From contig JAXEEE010000058.1 in assembly GCA_034104265.1 (NCBI GenBank), positions 1 through 64,000 on the forward strand: a stretch of DNA of 64,000 bases, read 5' to 3'. Origin of the DNA: UBA11524 sp034104265 (GTDB lineage Bacteria; Bacillota; Clostridia; Christensenellales; Aristaeellaceae). Below are positions 59,670 through 64,000 of the stretch, piece by piece. Within the stretch, counting starts at the first letter, position 1. Every line of letters starts with the position of its first letter. The notes below the pieces were generated by a model. That model did not search any database. It was not told the DNA's origin and saw nothing but the letters and a program-made list of their open reading frames with translations. Both the position numbers and the translations under genes were made by a program.

Positions 59670-60314
59670 TTACAGCTGTGTATCGTGTTCCTCCAGGATA
59701 ACCAGACCGCTTTCCCGGGCGCGGACAGCCAGCTCCGTCCGGTTGCGCAAGCCGGTTTTGCCCAGCATGCTGAGAATATGTGCCTTCACGCTGCCCACGG
59801 AGATGTGCAGCCGCTCGCCGATCTCCGTGTTGGTGTAGCCACCGGTCATCTCGCGCAGCACCTCCAGCTCCCGGCCGGTCAGGTCATAGCTGCTGACACG
59901 GCCCAGCATCAGCTCAGGGGCCGCGTCCGGATAGACTGACTCCCCTGCCACGGTGCGCCGCATGACATCCAGGATTGACGCGTCCTCCGCCTCCTTGTAC
60001 CAGAAGCTCTCCACTCCGGCGGCACGGGCACGATCCATGAAGGAGCACTCAGGCATGGAGGTGACAATGACGATTCTGACCCCTGGCGTCTGACGCTTGA
60101 TGCGTTCGGCCGCCGCCAGGCCGGTGCAGCCGCCGCGGGTCATTACGTCCATCAGCACCAGATCCACGTCGCTGCGCAGGCAGTACACGTCCGCCAGCTC
60201 CGCGCTGTCGATGGCTGCCGCCAGCTCGAAATCCTCCGAGGCAGCGATCAGCATGGCAAACAGCTGCCGGGGCATGGTTTGATCCTCCACCACCAGCACA
60301 CGGCTTCTGCTCAT
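59670..60314 (-). CDS. Response regulator, NarL/LuxR family
   Basis: 214 residues. Receiver domain with VLVVEDQ, phosphoacceptor Asp in VLMDVMTRGG (near 57), the conserved Thr/Ser and Lys (FWYKEAEDA). A LuxR-type helix-turn-helix (LTGRELEVLREMTGGYTNTE, VGSVKAHI) ends the protein. ATG 60314 overlaps the histidine kinase stop by 4 bp. Probably activated by the upstream HisKA_3-type kinase; the neighbouring lipoprotein/LRR operon is a candidate target. Confidence 0.93.
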   Translation of the reverse strand: MSRSRVLVVEDQTMPRQLFAMLIAASEDFELAAAIDSAELADVYCLRSDVDLVLMDVMTRGGCTGLAAAERIKRQTPGVRIVIVTSMPECSFMDRARAAGVESFWYKEAEDASILDVMRRTVAGESVYPDAAPELMLGRVSSYDLTGRELEVLREMTGGYTNTEIGERLHISVGSVKAHILSMLGKTGLRNRTELAVRARESGLVILEEHDTQL

Positions 60315-61594
60315 GTCCATCCTCCCCTCTTCACAGGGATTTCCACCCTCAGGGCAAATTCCGGCGCACTCTGCACATGCATGCGTCCGCCTGCGTCCTC
60401 TACCAGTGTGCGCAGGGCAGACAGGCCTCCGCCCTCCCGGATCTCCCCCTCCGGCGGCCTGCCGTCGTTGGTCAGGACGGCGCAGACCCATCCGTCACGT
60501 TGGGTCATGCGGATACGCAGCTCCGTGCCTCCGGCATGGCGGACGGTGTTGGTCAGGCATTCATGGGCAGCGCTGCAGATCAGCGGCATCCACGCCGCGT
60601 CAGGCGGAATCGCGTCCCCCTCCACCGCAATGTGCACGCCGATGGCCTTTGCCGCAGCAATCAGCCCATCCAGGCTGTTCTGCGCGCTGCCTGTCCCATC
60701 CGCGCCTTCCATCAGGGCCAGGCTTTTCCGCCAAAGCCGCAGCACCTCCGTCCGCTGCGCGGTACCCGAGGGCATCGCCGTCAGGCGGCGGGCCGCCAGA
60801 AGCGCCTGTCCGAAGACATCATGAATGCGCACCTTGGCTTCAAGGGCTTCCTTCTCCCGGGTTAAGCGGCGGATCTGTCCGCTGTAGCAGCGGAGACGGC
60901 GGTTCATATCCGCAAGGCGCAGATTCTCCTCCTGCAGACGGAGGTTCATCTCATGCTCCTGTGTCACGTCCGAGGCGATGATCTGTACCGCGGCTTCCCC
61001 ATCCACATGGATGCTCCGGCGCTCAAAGCGCCACACCCGCCTGTCCGGCGTTCTGACCAGAGGCGCGCCGCCGGTGGACATGACCTCCGCGTCCGGCAGC
61101 ACATCCCCCGTCTCCAGCCTGTGCCAGAATTCCTCGCCGTTCATCAGCGGAGAGCCTGTCAGCGACAGGCACAGGTTCTGCATCCGTTCGTTCACCAGCC
61201 GGGTCAGGCCGTCCCGCACATAAAAGCACAGCCCCGCAGGCAGCTGGTCAAGGCCTTCCTTGACGGAGGTCTGGGACAGATGCCGCCTGTGCCACCGCAA
61301 CAGCAGGGCCAGCATCCCTGCGCACCACACGGCCAGCAGCAGCGCAGCGACCAGCCAAAGCCACAGCGGCGTCTGCCAGAGACCATGCGTGGTCACGCCC
61401 CGCTGCATGTCGTCCAGCATCCCGTACAGCAGAATGAAGCAGGCAAGCGCGGGCGATGCGCAGCCCACCGTATACCGTGCGGGCGTGCGCCACAGTACCG
61501 CCATCATGGACGCGCACAGCCCCGCGCAAAGGATGATCAGCAGGGCCGTACAGCACAGTCCCCGCCCTGTACCGGACAGATGCATAAGCGTCAT
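60311..61594 (-). CDS. Sensor histidine kinase (HisKA_3/NarX-type)
   Basis: 427 residues. Three predicted N-terminal membrane helices (about 14-36, 46-60, 74-100), a PAS-like region (PAGLCFYVRDG...VMSTGGAPLVRTPDRRVW), a coiled coil around residues 215-250, and the phosphoacceptor motif RIHDVFGQAL (His near 257). A HATPase domain follows (AHECLTNTVRHAGGTELRI, GGGLSALRTLVEDAGG). The pattern HDxxGQ and the LuxR regulator downstream match the NarL-type pairing. It overlaps the upstream sensor gene by 4 bp. Confidence 0.9.
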   Translation of the reverse strand: MTLMHLSGTGRGLCCTALLIILCAGLCASMMAVLWRTPARYTVGCASPALACFILLYGMLDDMQRGVTTHGLWQTPLWLWLVAALLLAVWCAGMLALLLRWHRRHLSQTSVKEGLDQLPAGLCFYVRDGLTRLVNERMQNLCLSLTGSPLMNGEEFWHRLETGDVLPDAEVMSTGGAPLVRTPDRRVWRFERRSIHVDGEAAVQIIASDVTQEHEMNLRLQEENLRLADMNRRLRCYSGQIRRLTREKEALEAKVRIHDVFGQALLAARRLTAMPSGTAQRTEVLRLWRKSLALMEGADGTGSAQNSLDGLIAAAKAIGVHIAVEGDAIPPDAAWMPLICSAAHECLTNTVRHAGGTELRIRMTQRDGWVCAVLTNDGRPPEGEIREGGGLSALRTLVEDAGGRMHVQSAPEFALRVEIPVKRGGWT

Positions 61595-63249
61595 GATGCG
61601 TCACCTGCCTTTGCCATGCGCAGGGTGAGAAAGAGCGTCCCGTCCTGCGACTCCTGCTCCATCCGGGCGCAATGCGCCTCAAGCCGCTTCTCCTCCCAGT
61701 CTGCGGGAAGAGAGGCTTTTGCGTCCTCCATGATCAGCCGCAGGGTTATTTCCTGCGCATCGGCGCGAAGGTTCACCATCAGCGCAGTTAGCTCCGGCAG
61801 CGCAGCCTCCACCGCTGCCTGACAAAAGTCATAGGCAAGGATGACAGCGGAGGGCGGAAGCTGCGCATCCCCCTGCTGCCGGAAACTCTCCGACACCCCC
61901 AGGGCCGACAGGTATCCAAGGGACTCGCGGATGCACAACGCCAGCTCCCGCAGCTCCATGGATGGCCCGGCCTCCTGCATCAGCGTCAGGTTGCACCGCC
62001 GCTTGACGTACGCGCCATAAACGCAGACCAGCGCCATGCGGCGGTCAAAATCCGGCGAATCCGGGGTAGTGTCGGCCAGCAGATGGTCGATGGCATGCAG
62101 CTGCGGACGCACGGCAGGAAGCATACTGTCGTACAGGCGGTTTTGCTCCTCCAGCCGTGCCTGCTGCTGCCGAACCTCGTTCTCCGCCCGGACTAGCTCG
62201 TTTTCCTCGGCAAGCGTGCTCGCGGCGTCCTCCAGCATGCGGCGGATACGGTTGAGCTCCGCGACACTGTCCGTCCAGTAGATGCGGCCGCCGTGAATGC
62301 GATGGCTGTGCAGCCGCGTATCCTGATCCAGCGCCGCAGCGCCGTCGTGGGCGGTGGGCATCTGTGCCCTGGTCAGCGGTTGCGCGCCGGCGGAGCGAAA
62401 CACAGCTTCATCCTGCTCATCGGCGATCTGCGCGGAAATGGTGGACGCGGCGAAGAATCCGCCGTAGTTCATGTTGGAAGGCACAAGGCCGATCTGAATG
62501 CAGCATTCCCACGTCACCATGAAGGTGGCGCAGAACATCTCCGGAATCTTGTATGCGGTGATGACGTTCAAAAAGCTCAGCAAGCTCAGCGCGAAGCCCG
62601 CCGCGAACAGCGTCCCCGGCAGCCAGATGAACCGCCTGCCGCTGCGCACACGGCTTGCCCGGAACAGAACCACCGCGCTGAGCACCGTCATGCCCAGCAT
62701 CCACGCGATGGCCAGGAAGTACACAGGGCCATGGGTGTAATCGTCGTTGCCTCCATCAGGCGAAAACCGGAAGGCCTGCTGATGCAGATCGTTGGTCATC
62801 ACACCCAGAAACAGCAGCGCTGCTGGTATCAGCAGCAGGTACCACGCCCGGGGTAGCGGCTGATCCTCCCTGCGGCCCAGGTGCAGCGCAGCCAGAAACG
62901 CCAGTGTGGGCGCAACCAGCTGCGGCAGATAGTACAGATACCACAAATACCGCTGAATGGATTCAGAATCAAAGAAGCGATACTTGCATGTGCGAAGGAA
63001 GATCCACAGGGCTGCCATGCCCACCGCGGCCATCATCAGCCTGCGTACAGCCGTCTGCATGATCCTCTGCTGAATGGAGACGGCATAGCCCATGGCCAGG
63101 GTCATATAGATCACGCTGGTGAGCAGGAACGTCAGCGCATGCCACCGGTCCGGCAGCACAGCGTCCGTCTCATGCAGCAGACCCGCCAGAAGGAACAGTC
63201 CTCCCGCCAGGAACAATGTCCCGCGCATACAGCTCCCTTTCTGCGGCAT
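61591..63249 (-). CDS. Seven-helix membrane sensor with degenerate kinase-like C-terminus
   Basis: 552 residues. The N-terminal half has about seven membrane helices as in 7TM-type histidine kinases of Firmicutes (FLAGGLFLLAGLLHETDAVL to WECCIQIGL), with a YTHGPVYFL segment. The C-terminal half has a coiled coil (residues about 340-400) and a region that aligns loosely with a dimerisation/ATPase module. It lacks a clear His box (LHAIDHLL only) and the N-box Asn (FCQAAVEAALPEL). It may therefore sense and pass a signal to the second kinase in the operon without autophosphorylating. ATG 63249 is chosen because AGGGTGAT precedes it; ATG 63234 nearby is an alternative. Confidence 0.75.
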   Translation of the reverse strand: MPQKGSCMRGTLFLAGGLFLLAGLLHETDAVLPDRWHALTFLLTSVIYMTLAMGYAVSIQQRIMQTAVRRLMMAAVGMAALWIFLRTCKYRFFDSESIQRYLWYLYYLPQLVAPTLAFLAALHLGRREDQPLPRAWYLLLIPAALLFLGVMTNDLHQQAFRFSPDGGNDDYTHGPVYFLAIAWMLGMTVLSAVVLFRASRVRSGRRFIWLPGTLFAAGFALSLLSFLNVITAYKIPEMFCATFMVTWECCIQIGLVPSNMNYGGFFAASTISAQIADEQDEAVFRSAGAQPLTRAQMPTAHDGAAALDQDTRLHSHRIHGGRIYWTDSVAELNRIRRMLEDAASTLAEENELVRAENEVRQQQARLEEQNRLYDSMLPAVRPQLHAIDHLLADTTPDSPDFDRRMALVCVYGAYVKRRCNLTLMQEAGPSMELRELALCIRESLGYLSALGVSESFRQQGDAQLPPSAVILAYDFCQAAVEAALPELTALMVNLRADAQEITLRLIMEDAKASLPADWEEKRLEAHCARMEQESQDGTLFLTLRMAKAGDAS

Positions 63250-63280
63250 AGCATCACCCTGTCTGTCAGCATTCTCCTTC

Positions 63281-63309
63281 ATTATACATGCTGCCTGCAG
63301 GGATTGCAA
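63281..63309 (-). promoter_or_regulatory. Promoter for the three-gene signalling operon
   Basis: Minus strand TTGCAA (63304-63309), 17-bp spacer, TATAAT (63281-63286). Confidence 0.7.
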
Positions 63310-63351
63310 GGCGGACAGGCGCAGGCCCTGACAGTAGCGCCGCCACCTCCA

Positions 63352-63390
63352 ACAAAAACGGGACAGAAACGGCATGCGTTTCTGTCCCGG
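63352..63390 (-). terminator. Terminator after sugar-binding protein gene
   Basis: Minus strand CGGGACAGAAACG, 4-nt loop, CGTTTCTGTCCCG then TTTTTG. Confidence 0.88.
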
Positions 63391-63403
63391 CCCGGTATAC
63401 GGC

Positions 63404-64000
63404 TTACTTCATGTAGGTGTCATAGATCGCCTGCGCCTCTTCCATGACTTCGCGGCCGCCGGCGTTCATCCACTCCTCCACCATCTTATCGAAATCATCG
63501 ATAGGACGCTCGCCCTTGATGAGCTCCATCACGTATTCATTGGTGATTTCATTCAGCGCGGTGGAATAGTTGTCCCACTTCTCACGAGCCACGGGGAAGC
63601 TGAGGGTGTAGAAGCCCTGCGCCGTGGCGAAGCCTTCCTTGTCACCCTCGCGGGCCAGCTCGGTGGCATACTTGTAGAGACGGTCGTTTTCGGGCTCCTG
63701 GAAGAAGGGAGAGATCTCGTTGGCTACCATGTGGGCGGCAGGCGCAACGGATGCGCCTTCCTCAATGCGCACAGGCAGGCCGTTGCCGTCGATGGTGTAG
63801 CCGACGTTCTCCTCGCCGAAGTTGGCGGCCAGCAGCCACTGGGCGTCAAAGGAAACGGTATCGAAGATCTGCATGTACTTGGCAACCAGCTCGTCGGACA
63901 CGTCGTAACCGAACATCATGCCGGCAAAGGGCGTGGCGGAGAACTGCTGGCAGCCGCGGCTGCCGTCCTCGCCCATCACACCGGCGGAAATGGCGAAGGA
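63404..64000 (-). CDS. Extracellular sugar-binding protein of an ABC transporter, C-terminal part (cut by window edge)
   Basis: The last about 198 residues of a family 1/LplA-like solute-binding lipoprotein. Visible are MFGYDVSDELVAKYMQIFDTV-like, NFGEENVGYTIDGNGLPV and the terminal NEYVMELIKGERPIDDFDKMVEEW, a common ending of these proteins (about 500-550 residues). The signal peptide and N-terminal lobe lie beyond the window. It binds an oligosaccharide or uronate for a CUT1 transporter whose permeases are not in view. Confidence 0.9.
   Translation of the reverse strand, partial: SFAISAGVMGEDGSRGCQQFSATPFAGMMFGYDVSDELVAKYMQIFDTVSFDAQWLLAANFGEENVGYTIDGNGLPVRIEEGASVAPAAHMVANEISPFFQEPENDRLYKYATELAREGDKEGFATAQGFYTLSFPVAREKWDNYSTALNEITNEYVMELIKGERPIDDFDKMVEEWMNAGGREVMEEAQAIYDTYMK

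Overview
The window is 64 kb of high-GC DNA packed with short-spaced genes on both strands. It looks chromosomal and comes from a spore-forming Clostridia-type Firmicute. The evidence is sigma-H, the sporulation proteins SpoIID and SpoIIQ, DarA, RicT, Rae1, MrnC, ThyX and GlgD, together with AGGAGG-type ribosome binding sites and clear TTGACA/TATAAT promoters. No species-level assignment is attempted. A high-GC gut or rumen Clostridia lineage is a guess.

Layout. 0-0.8 kb: the 5' end of a P-type cation ATPase behind a yybP-ykoY (Mn2+) riboswitch. 0.8-4.7 kb: sbcD-sbcC. 4.7-9.7 kb: envelope polysaccharide genes (UDP-GlcNAc 2-epimerase, dTDP-rhamnose reductase, GtrA flippase, GT2 glycosyltransferase, a hexapeptide-repeat protein, VanZ). 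9.7-14.9 kb: an ABC exporter, azlCD and a MATE pump. 14.9-19.7 kb: tex, a BaiN-type flavoprotein, tspO and a tRNA-methyltransferase-like gene. 19.7-23.6 kb: a very large SpoIID-like protein with eleven SH3b repeats. 23.8-30.6 kb: the glycogen operon glgB-glgC-glgD-glgA, in which GlgA and GlgB carry related lysine/arginine/alanine-rich tails. 30.8-32.6 kb: spoIID-spoIIQ. 32.7-36 kb: glmS and a second MATE pump. 36.1-37.6 kb: an ECF sigma factor with a membrane partner. 37.8-39 kb: DAHP synthase behind a tyrosine/phenylalanine leader-peptide attenuator. 39-42.7 kb: the conserved mrnC-thyX-rlmB-rae1-sigH block. 42.8-43 kb: two identical tRNA-Lys(CUU) genes. 43.1-46.1 kb: ferredoxin and darA-holB-ricT.

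46.3-49.6 kb is a decayed patch. It holds an esterase, a sugar ABC permease with an in-frame amber codon, a fragment of a Y-family polymerase with a mutated active site fused to that permease, an 11-bp tandem repeat, and a sensor kinase cut off before its kinase domain. This suggests a scar left by a mobile element. 49.8-51.4 kb: an rRNA methyltransferase and a flavin-type oxidoreductase. 51.5-54.8 kb: a DUF368 (undecaprenyl-phosphate translocase) gene followed by an unusual L,D-transpeptidase/CapA fusion. 55-59.5 kb: a lipoprotein and a BspA-type leucine-rich-repeat surface protein with a triplicated C-terminal domain. 59.7-63.2 kb: a three-gene signalling operon (membrane sensor with degenerate kinase, histidine kinase, LuxR-type regulator). 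The right edge cuts a sugar-binding protein gene.

The most interesting items are the shared repeat tails on GlgA and GlgB, the leader-peptide attenuator in front of DAHP synthase, the L,D-transpeptidase/CapA fusion beside DUF368, the three-gene sensor operon, and the rearranged 47-49.6 kb region. All functional statements are by sequence reading only. No database search was run.
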